From Demetria terragena DSM 11295 (GTDB lineage Bacteria > Actinomycetota > Actinomycetes > Actinomycetales > Dermatophilaceae): a DNA stretch of 64,000 bases. Of the stretch, positions 33,536-41,902 are shown in pieces (within the stretch, counting starts at the first letter, position 1; each line of letters starts with the position of its first letter). The notes under the pieces are model-generated. The model saw only the letters and a list, made by a program, of their open reading frames with translations. It was not told the DNA's origin and ran no database searches. The position numbers and the translations under genes are program-made. The DNA is taken from the NCBI RefSeq assembly GCF_000376825.1, contig NZ_AQXW01000004.1:1426001-1490000 (forward strand). Reading direction: 5' to 3'.

Positions 33536-34527
33536 TGCTCAGCCTCCGGAAAGCTGTCGGGTCGTGCAGGATTGGTGCTGGCACTGGTAGCCGGTGGCCG
33601 GTTCGGCGGCGGCAGCGCTTCGGCGGCGCCGTCGCTGAGGAAGACCTCGGCTAACTCATGGCCTATTCGTTCAGGGTCGGCGTACGGACCGACGCGCGAG
33701 CGACGGATATCGACGGTGGCGTCGGTGCTGCCAACAAATCCGCGCAAGGAGATCTCCAGCTGTCCGTCGACGTCTTCGACGACCTCGGCGAGGGCGCCGA
33801 CTGGCGCGGAGCACCCGGCCTCCAGCGCACCCAAGAGTGCGCGCTCGGCGGTGACGGCGGCTCGCGTGTCGGCGTCATCCAAAGTGGCGATGAGCTCGAT
33901 GAGTGCGGGCCGGTCGGATCGACATTCAACGGCCAATGCCCCTTGACCGGGCGCGGGCAAGATCTGCAGCGGGTCGATGATCTCGGTCGCATCGTCGGCC
34001 CGGTTGGTACGCACCAGCCCGGCACGAGCGAGGATCACGCCATCGCATTGGCCCGCGTGAACGTAGCCGATGCGCGTATCGATGTTGCCGCGAATGTCGC
34101 GAACCTCATGACCGAGTCCAAGGGCCGCTAGTTGCGCTGCTCGGCGAGGTGAGCCCGTACCGACGACACTGCCCGCAGGTAGTTCGCCAAGGGTCAATCC
34201 GTCTCGAGCGACCAGAACGTCGCGGGCGTCTTCGCGAACCGGGATACCGGCGACGGTGAGGCCTGGCTCTGGTGCCACAGGAAGGTCTTTGAGCGAGTGC
34301 ACCGCCAGGTCCACCTCCCCTGCCAGCAGCGCGGCACGCAGCGCGGCGGCAAAGACTCCGGTGCCACCGATCGTGGCCAGTGAGCCCCGATTGGTGTCTC
34401 CCTCGGTCGTGATCGTCACGATCTCAACCTGCTGTCCGGCATCGCGCAGGCGGTCAGCAATCTGCTCGGACTGCGCCAGTGCCAAGGCGCTTCGGCGAGT
34501 GCCGAGGCGCAGAGCGGCGGTCGTCAT
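33532..34527 (-). CDS. hemC: Porphobilinogen deaminase (hydroxymethylbilane synthase)
   Basis: This 331-residue enzyme polymerises four porphobilinogen. It opens with LRLGTRRSALALAQSEQIADRL and has the substrate-contact VHSLKDLPV, GTGSPRRAAQL, and LEAGCSAPVGALAE with the dipyrromethane-attachment Cys at ~239. The C-terminus extends into a Pro/Ala-rich tail. It overlaps hemA by 4 bases upstream and hemD/cobA downstream. Confidence 0.96.
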   Translation of the reverse strand: MTTAALRLGTRRSALALAQSEQIADRLRDAGQQVEIVTITTEGDTNRGSLATIGGTGVFAAALRAALLAGEVDLAVHSLKDLPVAPEPGLTVAGIPVREDARDVLVARDGLTLGELPAGSVVGTGSPRRAAQLAALGLGHEVRDIRGNIDTRIGYVHAGQCDGVILARAGLVRTNRADDATEIIDPLQILPAPGQGALAVECRSDRPALIELIATLDDADTRAAVTAERALLGALEAGCSAPVGALAEVVEDVDGQLEISLRGFVGSTDATVDIRRSRVGPYADPERIGHELAEVFLSDGAAEALPPPNRPPATSASTNPARPDSFPEAEQ

Positions 34528-35807
34528 GGTGCTTCACCACCTTCGGCAGGGGGACGGGTCACGGCCGCGGCGTGGGCCGGGTCGAGGTCGAACAGGGCGC
34601 GGAGAGCCGCCGTGTAGTCGTGGCCCTCGCCGGCCAACTCCTTGATCCGCACGGTGGGGGTGTGCAGCAGCTTTTCTACGACTCGGTGGACCGTCATGCG
34701 CACTTGGGCCGCGTCCTCCTCGGTGAGCCCAGGGGCGCGCTGGCGCAGGCGATCGAGTTCCAACGTCATCACGTCAGCGGCCTGGGCCCGCAGCAAAGCG
34801 ACCGTAGGCGCCACCGAGGCTGCTCGCTCCGCCGTGCGGAAGTCGTCGACTTCGGAGGCGACGAGTGCGCGTACGGCAGACACCTGATCCTGATCCTGCC
34901 CCTCCCCCTCGTGGAGGCTTTCGAGCGAGATCAGTTGAGCCATTGGCCAATTGGCGATCTCCGGCGCGATATCTCGGGGCAACGCGAGGTCGACGAACGA
35001 TTGCGGTCCCCCACCCGGACTCATCACCGCACCATCGATGACGTAGCCCAAGGCGCCGGTGCACGACACGATGAGATCGGCCTGGGCAATCGAGTCCGGA
35101 AGTTCCGTCCACGGGCGAGCGGTCGCGCCGACCGCCAATGCGAGGCGTTCGGCGGCGTCGTGCGTTCGGTTGATCACCGTGAGCGAGGCAGCACCCGCAC
35201 GTGAAATCGTATGAGCGGCAAGGCTGCTCATCGCCCCAGCACCCACGACGAGAACGTTGAGGTCAGCTAGCGGGCCAACATGTGGCTCGGCCTTGCCAAT
35301 GCCGCGCTCGACCAGAGAACGACTCACCGTGTCGATATCGGTCTCAGAGTGCGCGCGCTTACCGACCCGCAAAGACTGCTGAACCAAACCATCAAGGTGG
35401 CCGCCGACATAACCGCCCGCGCGGCCCACCCGCAGCGCATCACGAAGCTGGCCCAGGATCTGAGACTCCCCGACCGCCATCGACTCCAGGCCAGCCGCCA
35501 CCGAGAAGAGGTGGGCGACCGCCCGATCGGAGAAGTGCACATAGAGGTGCTCGCGCAGGGTCGAGAGTGGAATCCCGGTGGACTCCGCCAACGCATCGCC
35601 GATATCGGTTACGGCGCCGTGGAACGTTGCCGCGTAGGCGTAGACCTCGATGCGGTTGCATGTATCGAGCAACAACACTTCGTGCAGTTGTTCACTGCGG
35701 TTGAGCCGCTTGAGGAGATCCTCGCGCTGCGCCCCGTCTAGCGTCGCGCGCTCCAGAATCGACATGGACGTCGTGCGGTGGGACAAGCCAATGACAATCG
35801 CGGTCAT
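34524..35807 (-). CDS. hemA: Glutamyl-tRNA reductase
   Basis: This 427-residue first enzyme of the C5 heme pathway reduces Glu-tRNA(Glu) to glutamate-1-semialdehyde. GLSHRTTSMSILERA is followed by the catalytic Cys50 in LLLDTCNRIEVYA, then HLFSVAAGLESMAVGESQILGQL, the NADPH-binding VVGAGAMSSLAAH and the dimerisation helices at the C-terminus. It overlaps the rex stop by 4 bases, placing heme synthesis directly under the rex promoter. Confidence 0.96.
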   Translation of the reverse strand: MTAIVIGLSHRTTSMSILERATLDGAQREDLLKRLNRSEQLHEVLLLDTCNRIEVYAYAATFHGAVTDIGDALAESTGIPLSTLREHLYVHFSDRAVAHLFSVAAGLESMAVGESQILGQLRDALRVGRAGGYVGGHLDGLVQQSLRVGKRAHSETDIDTVSRSLVERGIGKAEPHVGPLADLNVLVVGAGAMSSLAAHTISRAGAASLTVINRTHDAAERLALAVGATARPWTELPDSIAQADLIVSCTGALGYVIDGAVMSPGGGPQSFVDLALPRDIAPEIANWPMAQLISLESLHEGEGQDQDQVSAVRALVASEVDDFRTAERAASVAPTVALLRAQAADVMTLELDRLRQRAPGLTEEDAAQVRMTVHRVVEKLLHTPTVRIKELAGEGHDYTAALRALFDLDPAHAAAVTRPPAEGGEAP

Positions 35808-36502
35808 GCCGTCTCCTCCCGCTTCGTCGCACGCTCGGAGGCGTGCATCCCGTCGGCGCTCGCGAGCCGGGGATGCTGCTGGTGGAACGCCAGAATCTGG
35901 AGTTCGGTGGCCAGGTCGACCTTGCGCACCTCGACGCCTTCGGGCACCACAAGCACGGCGGGAGCGAAGTTCAGGATCGAGCGCACCCCCATGTCGACCA
36001 GGCGATCGGCCACTGACTGGGCCGCCGCTGGCGGGGTGGCGATGACACCGATCATGCTGTCGGTGCGTTCCCGCGCCAGGTCGGCAAAGTTGATGACCGA
36101 AATACCGGCGAACGATCGGCCCACGACCTCAGGGTCTTCGTCGACCAGCCACTTCACTGCGAAGCCGCGCGTCGCGAATCCGGAGTATGCCGCCAGCGCG
36201 TGCCCCAGGTTGCCCATCCCAATGATGGCAAGGGCGAAATCGTGGCGCAGCCCCAACTCGCGTTCGATCTCATCCTGGAGCCGAACGACGTCGTAGCCCA
36301 CGCCACGTACGCCATAGGAACCGAGGTGAGAGAGGTCTTTGCGGAGCTTGGCAGACCGGACGCCGGCAGCGTCGGCAAGTTCTTCGGAGGAGACAGTGTC
36401 CGTTCCAGCGGTCACCAGGGCCGTCAAGGCGCGCAGGTAAACGGGCAGGCGCGCAACGGTCGCAGCAGGTATCCCGCGGCGTGGGCTCGGCTCTGCGGAC
36501 AC
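35804..36502 (-). CDS. rex: Redox-sensing transcriptional repressor Rex
   Basis: This 232-residue protein has an N-terminal winged helix (IPAATVARLPVYLRALTAL, GVRSAKLRKDLSHLGSYGVRGVGYDV) and an NAD(H)-binding Rossmann domain (FALAIIGMGNLGHALAAYSGF). Rex represses respiratory and related genes when NAD+ dominates and lets go when NADH binds. It heads the rex-hemA-hemC-hemD/cobA-hemB-carboxypeptidase operon, and a Rex-like site covers the promoter 150 bp upstream, indicating autoregulation and redox control of heme synthesis. Confidence 0.95.
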   Translation of the reverse strand: MSAEPSPRRGIPAATVARLPVYLRALTALVTAGTDTVSSEELADAAGVRSAKLRKDLSHLGSYGVRGVGYDVVRLQDEIERELGLRHDFALAIIGMGNLGHALAAYSGFATRGFAVKWLVDEDPEVVGRSFAGISVINFADLARERTDSMIGVIATPPAAAQSVADRLVDMGVRSILNFAPAVLVVPEGVEVRKVDLATELQILAFHQQHPRLASADGMHASERATKREETA

Positions 36503-36650
36503 GGCTGCCTCGGCTCCTCTCGCTGCAGGAGACCGCTAGGCAAACCAGGCGGCATCGGGAACAGCCGACACTGACCAGGTGAGAACGCGGTTCCTGCGTT
36601 CATCGGTGCCCCATACCAAACGACGTTGCCGTCGATGAAGGGACCCCCGC

Positions 36651-36679
36651 AATATAGGCACTTGTGAACACAGGCACAA
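36651..36679 (-). promoter_or_regulatory. rex-hem operon promoter overlapped by Rex-type operator
   Basis: On the minus strand -35 TTGTGC (36679-36674), a 17-nt spacer and -10 TATATT (36656-36651) form a good promoter. The plus-strand sequence TTGTG-AACACAGG-CACAA (36662-36679) has the Rex operator geometry of two TTGTG/CACAA ends 8 nt apart. It has the full left half TTGTGAA and a right half off by two inner bases. Binding would block the -35 and spacer. The rex start lies ~140 nt downstream, so a long leader exists. Confidence 0.65.
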
Positions 36680-36774
36680 AGTCGCGTTGAGACCCCCTCA
36701 CGTGTTATGGGGCTCGCTGTGGTAGTGGCGAGTTAGCTCGAAGTCCGTCGCGAGGCGACGGCCCACGCCGGGAA

Positions 36775-37038
36775 TCAGCGGGCGAGCAGGGCGCGGCGCA
36801 GACGCCGCTCGTCGACGCGGAAGTAGTCGTGTTGCTTCCCATCGACCAGGGTGACCGGGATCATCTCGGCGTACTGCTGCATGAGGTCGTCATCGTCCAG
36901 GATGTTGCGCTCGCTCCACGGGACCTCGAGCTCAGCGCAGACGGCCTCGATCACGGCGCGTGCGGCATCACACAGATGGCAGCCGGGTTTGCTCAGGAGG
37001 ACGACCTCGTGGTCCGACCCGGACCGCAGCCAACCCAC
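36775..37038 (-). CDS. Glutaredoxin-like protein
   Basis: This 87-residue protein (GTG start) opens GWLRSGSDHEVVLLSKPGCHLCDAAR, with a CHLC redox pair, and has a cis-Pro in MIPVTLVDG. It belongs to the glutaredoxin-like DUF836 group common in actinobacteria next to rex/hemA. A thiol-disulfide reductase role in the cytoplasm is likely, but the partner is unknown. It lies 14 nt after the acyltransferase gene and runs in the same direction. Confidence 0.87.
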   Translation of the reverse strand: MGWLRSGSDHEVVLLSKPGCHLCDAARAVIEAVCAELEVPWSERNILDDDDLMQQYAEMIPVTLVDGKQHDYFRVDERRLRRALLAR

Positions 37039-37052
37039 AGAACTCTGAACTC

Positions 37053-38348
37053 CTAGAAGAAGACCGAGCGGCGGCGCAACAACAGCGAATAGAGCGACTG
37101 CTGGATGGTCTCGCGCACCTGGTCGGTCAGATCAAAGACCAGCATCGGGTCCTCGGCCGCCTCGGCGCCCAGGGTGGCGGTGTCAATCGGCTCACCGAAC
37201 TCGATGATCCATTTAGACGGGAGCGGGATCGCGCCCAGTGGACCCAGGAGCGGGAAGAATGGCGTGATCGGGAAGTACGGGAACCCGAGCACCCGCGCGA
37301 GACTCTTGAGGTTGCCCACCATCGGGTAGATCTCTTCGGCACCCACGATCGAGCACGGGATGATCGGCACACCCGACCGCAGCGCGGCCGAGACGAATCC
37401 GCCCCGCCCGAAGCGCTGCAAGCGGTACCGCTCGGAGAATCCCTTGCCGACACCCTTGAAACCTTCGGGGAAGACCGCCGCAAGCTCACCCTGAGCCAGG
37501 AGCCGCTCCACATCGGCGTTGGCCGCCAGGGTGCTGCCCGCCTTACGCGCCAGGTCACCGATGAACGGTGAGGAGAAGACCAGATCGGCGCCGAGGGCTC
37601 GCAGGTGCCGCCCGATGGCATCGTGCACGGCCACCTGAAGCATGAGCCCGTCGACGGGCACGGTCCCGGAGTGGTTGGCCACCAGGAGTGCGCTGCCGTC
37701 CTTCGGAAGGTTCTCGACGCCCACGAGTTCGACGCGAAACCACCGTTGGTAGATCGGGCGCAGGAGTGGCAGCCAGACCTCTTCGGCGAATTCGGGGTCG
37801 AAGCCGAATTCATCGATGGGGTAGTCCCCCGCGACGCGTCGGCGTAGGTAGGCAAGGGTGCGCGCAACGCGCTGCTCGAGATCGTCACCGGCGAGACCCG
37901 AGGCCTTGCCTGCTGCTCGCAGCAGGCCAATGAGCACCTCAACGCCCTGCTCAAGGGTGCCTACGGACAAGAGCGAGGCGTCGCCGTCGCCCTGGGGCGC
38001 TTCTGGTGTGGGGTCGGGGGTCGCCAGGTCGGGTACGGCGTGCAGGGCTGGTCGAGAGCGCGCAGCCTGCTCGGCGGCAGCGGCGCGTACGGCCCCGCGG
38101 GGTGGTCGACGTCGCGGGGCGCGGCTCACCGCGCCGAGCTCGGCTGGCGTTGCCGCCGACGACTTCGGCGTCAGCTTGGCGGCCGTGGTTTTCTTTGCCG
38201 CAGGCTTCTTCTGCGGCTTGCCCGTTGATTTTGCGGCCCCAGACTTCGAGGCTGGCGCCTTCTTGGCGGGTGCCTTCTTCGCGGGCGACTTCTTAGCCGT
38301 CGCTGCCTTCTTCGTCGTCCGACGGCGGGGCGTCGAAGGTTCACTCAC
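37053..38348 (-). CDS. Lysophospholipid acyltransferase (PlsC-like) with Lys/Ala/Pro-rich N-terminal tail
   Basis: This is a 431-residue protein. Residues ~8-75 are low-complexity and highly basic, with repeats of KKAPAKKAP type, resembling histone H1/HupB tails. Residues ~185-420 carry the acyltransferase: LLVANHSGTVPVDGLMLQ (the HxxxxxxD variant of the PlsC motif I), FPEGFKGVGKGFSERY (motif III) and VPIIPCSIVGAEEIYPM. It should acylate lysophosphatidate or similar lipids at the membrane. A homologue paired with the upstream epimerase gene is conserved in actinobacteria. It overlaps the epimerase stop by 4 bases. Confidence 0.87.
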   Translation of the reverse strand: MSEPSTPRRRTTKKAATAKKSPAKKAPAKKAPASKSGAAKSTGKPQKKPAAKKTTAAKLTPKSSAATPAELGAVSRAPRRRPPRGAVRAAAAEQAARSRPALHAVPDLATPDPTPEAPQGDGDASLLSVGTLEQGVEVLIGLLRAAGKASGLAGDDLEQRVARTLAYLRRRVAGDYPIDEFGFDPEFAEEVWLPLLRPIYQRWFRVELVGVENLPKDGSALLVANHSGTVPVDGLMLQVAVHDAIGRHLRALGADLVFSSPFIGDLARKAGSTLAANADVERLLAQGELAAVFPEGFKGVGKGFSERYRLQRFGRGGFVSAALRSGVPIIPCSIVGAEEIYPMVGNLKSLARVLGFPYFPITPFFPLLGPLGAIPLPSKWIIEFGEPIDTATLGAEAAEDPMLVFDLTDQVRETIQQSLYSLLLRRRSVFF

Positions 38349-39346
38349 GTCGGATCACCTATCAGGGCTGACACGGCGGCGCCCACGGACGGTGGGAACA
38401 CCCGGTCCGCGCCGAAGACATCGCGAATGGTGTCGCGGGTCGTGCGTTCGGGGCTGAAGTTGAGAAGTTCGCGCATGCGCGTGGTGTCCACGCCCCGCCC
38501 AAAGCACAACCATTCCCACTGTGCGGCATCGAAAGCCCCCAGTCGGGCGGCTTTCGTGGCCGCGCTAACGGCTTGTGGCATGACCGGCACAAAGGGCAAC
38601 GTGGGTCGACCAGCCAGTCGCGCGGCCTGGCGTACGGTCACCAACCCGTCACCCGCGACGTTGACGATGCCGCTGGACTCGCTCACCGTCGCGGCGACCA
38701 GGGCACCGACCGCATCGTCGAGATGCAACAACTGAATGCGGCCGTTGTAGCCGACTGGCACTGGAAGGGCGCGCATGCCGAAGTAATCCGACAGCGGGGT
38801 GCGCATACCGGGACCGGCGATGTTGGCCATCCGCAACAAATTCACGTCAACGTCGGGCCGGCGGCGGGCGAACCCGCGAACGTAGTTCTCGACTTCCACC
38901 GAGTCGCGCGGAAAACCGTTGGTCGGGGCCTTGCGAGCCGTCATGTCCTCGGTGAACATCGCGGGGTCGCGCGGTGACGAGCCATAGACCGCAGTCGTGG
39001 ACTTCACTACGAGTCGGCGCAGTGACTCCGCCTTCTGACACGCAGCAAGCAACTGCATGGTGCCGATGACGTTGATTTCCTTCTGCGCGGCACGCCCCCC
39101 GGCCTGCCGAGGAGTCGTGATGACGCCCAGGTGGACGACCGTGTCGACCTTCTCCTGCCGAATCACCTTGCCGATAATCGGGTTTCGAATATCGGCGCGG
39201 ACGAACTGCGCCCGCCCGATGCTGTGCGGCGGTGGAACCGAGTCGACACCGATCACCCGGCGGACGTGGTCGCCCTCGCTGAGCGCTCGCGCAGTCAACC
39301 CGCCTACCAGGCGGGAGACCCCTGTGACCAGCACGACCTCGGCCAT
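38345..39346 (-). CDS. NAD-dependent epimerase/dehydratase family protein (extended SDR)
   Basis: This 333-residue protein has a Rossmann start VVLVTGVSRLVGGLTARAL (GxxxxxG variant) and an extended-SDR layout with VVKSTTAVYGSSPRDPA. The usual YxxxK is not clear at the expected site, where there is a DSVEVENYVRGF segment, so catalysis may be altered. Sometimes annotated as GalE-like in actinobacteria, but the sugar substrate is unproven. It is directly coupled to the acyltransferase, suggesting a joint role in envelope lipid or glycolipid synthesis. Confidence 0.82.
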   Translation of the reverse strand: MAEVVLVTGVSRLVGGLTARALSEGDHVRRVIGVDSVPPPHSIGRAQFVRADIRNPIIGKVIRQEKVDTVVHLGVITTPRQAGGRAAQKEINVIGTMQLLAACQKAESLRRLVVKSTTAVYGSSPRDPAMFTEDMTARKAPTNGFPRDSVEVENYVRGFARRRPDVDVNLLRMANIAGPGMRTPLSDYFGMRALPVPVGYNGRIQLLHLDDAVGALVAATVSESSGIVNVAGDGLVTVRQAARLAGRPTLPFVPVMPQAVSAATKAARLGAFDAAQWEWLCFGRGVDTTRMRELLNFSPERTTRDTIRDVFGADRVFPPSVGAAVSALIGDPT

Positions 39347-39365
39347 GGCGCGAACGTCCTGGCGC

Positions 39366-39464
39366 TTACTTCTTGTTACGACGCTGGTGACGCGTCTTAC
39401 GGAGCAATTTGCGGTGCTTCTTCTTGGCCATCCGCTTACGTCGCTTCTTGACTACTGAACCCAT
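39366..39464 (-). CDS. Small ribosomal protein bS22 (AURKAIP1/COX24-like)
   Basis: This 32-residue, extremely basic protein starts MGSVVKKRRKRMAKKKHRK and ends RRNKK. It matches the actinobacterial bS22 family found bound to the 30S decoding region in mycobacteria, and the neighbours (excisionase-like HTH, epimerase, acyltransferase, proC) are the same as in mycobacteria. Too short for most gene finders, but length, composition and context make it secure. Confidence 0.9.
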   Translation of the reverse strand: MGSVVKKRRKRMAKKKHRKLLRKTRHQRRNKK

Positions 39465-39625
39465 ACGTCGTCCTATCGATCCACCGAAGGGTGAGTTTGT
39501 GTTGTGACGCGATCGGATAACCGCGCCGGTCGGGCTCAGGGTATCGCCCGTGCCGGTTAGGCCCCAATTCAGTGGCTGGATACCGTCGTCGCCGTAGCGG
39601 TCCAGGACGGCGCTCGGCGCACCAA

Positions 39626-39826
39626 TCAGGCAGAGTCGATGTAGGAGTTGCGCAGGTATTCGTGCACCGCGTCCTCGGGAACCCGGAAGGAGCGGCCCAC
39701 GCGGACTGCGGGGAGGTCTCCGTTATGGACGAGGCGATACACCGTCATCTTCGAGACGCGCATCAATTTCGCAACCTCGGCGACGGTCATGAACGACACA
39801 TCCTCGACCTGGCGCTCTTCGGCCAT
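39626..39826 (-). CDS. Excisionase-family helix-turn-helix protein
   Basis: This 66-residue protein starts MAEERQVEDVSFMTVAEVAK. The MerR-like winged HTH FMTVAEVAKLMRVSKMTVYRLVHNGDLPAVRVGRSFRVPEDAVHEYL covers nearly the whole protein. Its place between proC and bS22 is conserved in actinobacteria, so it is a chromosomal regulator rather than a phage excisionase. Target unknown. The frame beyond 39826 encodes a Gly/Trp/Arg stretch with no similarity. Confidence 0.88.
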   Translation of the reverse strand: MAEERQVEDVSFMTVAEVAKLMRVSKMTVYRLVHNGDLPAVRVGRSFRVPEDAVHEYLRNSYIDSA

Positions 39827-40054
39827 TGGATGACCCCGACCTTTCCTTATGTGTTGACACCCGCGGGCCCACCATCCGGGCCCACGAGCCCACACCTGGG
39901 GTGCCTGTGGCCTGCGAGACGCAGGGTGACGGTGGTGCGGCTCTGCGACGCAACCATAGGCCCCCTGTGGGGTTCCTGAAAAGTCCTGAGTCCCTCAAAA
40001 GCCCCCACGTCCAGTCAACACGCCGGGAACGGTGCGGAAATTTTGACCCGTGCG

Positions 40055-41254
40055 CTAATCGAAGTAGATGTCCAAGCCGTGGAGCGGAAACACTGCCTCA
40101 CGGGTCGCGTAGACGGCCTTGTCGTGGGCGTTGTCTGGGTCGAAGCCGCTGGCCCAGGAGCGGTACCAGATCATGCCGTCCTCGCTCACTCCGTCCCCCA
40201 TCCGCGGTGGGCCGGGTCGCCCCACTAGCTGGCGCACATATTCGCGCCAGGCGGTCGGGACAGGCTCATTCAGATCTATGGGCTGGTGGGCCGCGATGGC
40301 GGTCAGGTGACTCCAGGCACGAGGTACGACGTCCACGAGCTCGTACCCGCCCCCGCCGAGCGCTACCCACTTTCCGTCACACACGCTGTGCGCCAGGCGG
40401 TGCAAGGTGTCATAGGCGTTGACTTGCGCGTCGATCGACAAAGCCATGTGCGCCAGTGGGTCCGAGAAGTGTGAGTCGCACCCTTGCTGGGTGACCAGGA
40501 CTTGTGGCGCGAAAGCGCGCACCAGGGACGGAACGACCGCGTGGAGCGCCCGCAGCCAGGCGGCGTCGCCAGTGCCGGGGGGCAGTGCCACGTTGACCGC
40601 GGTTCCTTCGGCCCCAGCGCCCCCGACCTCGGCCGGGAATCCGGTGCCAGGGAACAGAACTCGGCCACTTTCGTGAACCGAGATCGTCAAGACCCGTGGA
40701 TCGTCCCAGAACGCGCGCTCAACTCCGTCGCCGTGATGAACGTCCACGTCGACATACGCCACGCGCTCCGCGCCATGATCGAGCAACCACTGGATTCCGA
40801 CCGCGACATCGTTGTAGATGCAGAAGCCGGAGGCTCGATCGGCCATCGCGTGGTGCATGCCGCCGGAGAAGTTCACCGCGTGCTCAGCAGCTCCGGTCCA
40901 CACGTCCTCGCAGGCTTGCCGCGTCGCGGCCACAATCAGCGCTGACGCCTCGTGCATTCCGGCGAATGCGGGCACGTCGTCCGTGCCCATACCGAAAGCC
41001 ACATCTGCCTGCGCTGGATCAGCGGAGGCCCGGCGCACAGCAGCGATGTATTCGGCCGTATGCACCGTGCCGAGCATTCCGTCAACGTCCTCCGGCATCG
41101 CCGGTGAGACCGTCGTGAGCCCTGGGGCGGCTAAGACGCCCAACTGGTCGAGCAGGCGCGCGGTGAGATCGAGGCGCACTGGCGCCATAGGGTGCCCGGC
41201 TCCGAAGTCGTACTGAGTCAGCACTCGATCCCAGAAGAGGTGGGTGCCAGGCAC
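40055..41254 (-). CDS. acuC: Histone deacetylase-like AcuC family amidohydrolase
   Basis: This 399-residue zinc deacylase has the HDAC/AcuC fold: FWDRVLTQYDFGAGHPMAPVRL opening, FSGGMHHAM (catalytic His pair), AYVDVDVHHGDGVERAFW (zinc Asp/His) and DSHFSDPLAHM. In Bacillus, AcuC removes acetyl groups from acetyl-CoA synthetase; the substrate here is inferred. The GTG at 41254 (VPGTHLFWDRV) was chosen because it lies just past the stop of the GNAT gene and fits homologue length; the ATG at 41302 would overlap that gene. The adjacent acetyltransferase may be its functional opposite, which is speculative. Confidence 0.87.
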   Translation of the reverse strand: MPGTHLFWDRVLTQYDFGAGHPMAPVRLDLTARLLDQLGVLAAPGLTTVSPAMPEDVDGMLGTVHTAEYIAAVRRASADPAQADVAFGMGTDDVPAFAGMHEASALIVAATRQACEDVWTGAAEHAVNFSGGMHHAMADRASGFCIYNDVAVGIQWLLDHGAERVAYVDVDVHHGDGVERAFWDDPRVLTISVHESGRVLFPGTGFPAEVGGAGAEGTAVNVALPPGTGDAAWLRALHAVVPSLVRAFAPQVLVTQQGCDSHFSDPLAHMALSIDAQVNAYDTLHRLAHSVCDGKWVALGGGGYELVDVVPRAWSHLTAIAAHQPIDLNEPVPTAWREYVRQLVGRPGPPRMGDGVSEDGMIWYRSWASGFDPDNAHDKAVYATREAVFPLHGLDIYFD

Positions 41255-41261
41255 CGGTGCC

Positions 41262-41837
41262 TCAGACCGGCTCGGACGTGGGCACGGCGCCCGGGTCACC
41301 ACCGAGCGGGAAAATCATCGCCATTTCGAGGTTGTCGTCGTCCTCGTCATCGGACGCGGCCTCCGCCTTCATCGGTCGGCGGGAGTCCGTGGGTCGGAAT
41401 CCGAAACTACTGGCGAACGCGACACCACGGCCGTTGTCGATGCCGACCCAGTAGACGACGTGGTCGAGCTTTTCCTCGCGAGCCTGGTTGACCCCGGCCT
41501 CCACGAGTTTCCAGGCCACGCCTTTGCCGCGCAGGTCCGGGCTGACCCACAGGCCAAACAGCTCGGCAACGGCCTCACTGGTGTCGCCATCCTGATCGAC
41601 GTCGGCTTCGTCCACGACGTCTCCGACTGAGACCACGCCCACGGGCGCGCCATCAAGTTCAGCAACGAGACGCCGCGAGCGCGACATCCTCTGACGCCAG
41701 AAAGATTCGTCAAACTGCTTCTCGCGCTGATGGGAGGCCGCGAAGGCATCCGGCGACTCTTCTAGGGCAGCCAACCGGATATCCCGGTAGGCCTGCCAGT
41801 CATCGTCCCCAAGAGCGCGCACGCTGATGTCCGTCAT
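41262..41837 (-). CDS. GNAT family N-acetyltransferase
   Basis: This 191-residue protein starts MTDISVRALGDDDWQAYRDIRLAALEE. The acetyl-CoA site is LFGLWVSPDLRGKGVAWKLVEAGV (RGKGVA), followed by YWVGIDNGRGVAFASSFGFRPT, a complete GNAT core, and an acidic tail (SDDEDDDNLEM). The acceptor is unknown. It is transcribed with the deacetylase-like acuC gene 7 nt downstream. Confidence 0.87.
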   Translation of the reverse strand: MTDISVRALGDDDWQAYRDIRLAALEESPDAFAASHQREKQFDESFWRQRMSRSRRLVAELDGAPVGVVSVGDVVDEADVDQDGDTSEAVAELFGLWVSPDLRGKGVAWKLVEAGVNQAREEKLDHVVYWVGIDNGRGVAFASSFGFRPTDSRRPMKAEAASDDEDDDNLEMAMIFPLGGDPGAVPTSEPV

Positions 41838-41902
41838 GCCTCCACTGTCCCATGTCGCTACTGGGCCTGTGCCAAGAGGCGGGCCTGCAACCCGCGAACC
41901 GC

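Noticed and set aside
31892-33946. 684-codon plus-strand ORF
   Set aside because: Antisense shadow of hemD/cobA and hemC; composition is Arg/His/Gly-rich without any domain.
39626-39826. Phage excisionase / integrated element at the HTH gene
   Set aside because: No integrase or att repeats; the gene and its neighbours are a conserved chromosomal block in actinobacteria.
40055-41837. Regulatory acetylation pair (GNAT plus AcuC) acting on acetyl-CoA synthetase
   Set aside because: The gene pairing is suggestive, but no acetyl-CoA synthetase is in the window and substrates cannot be read from sequence.
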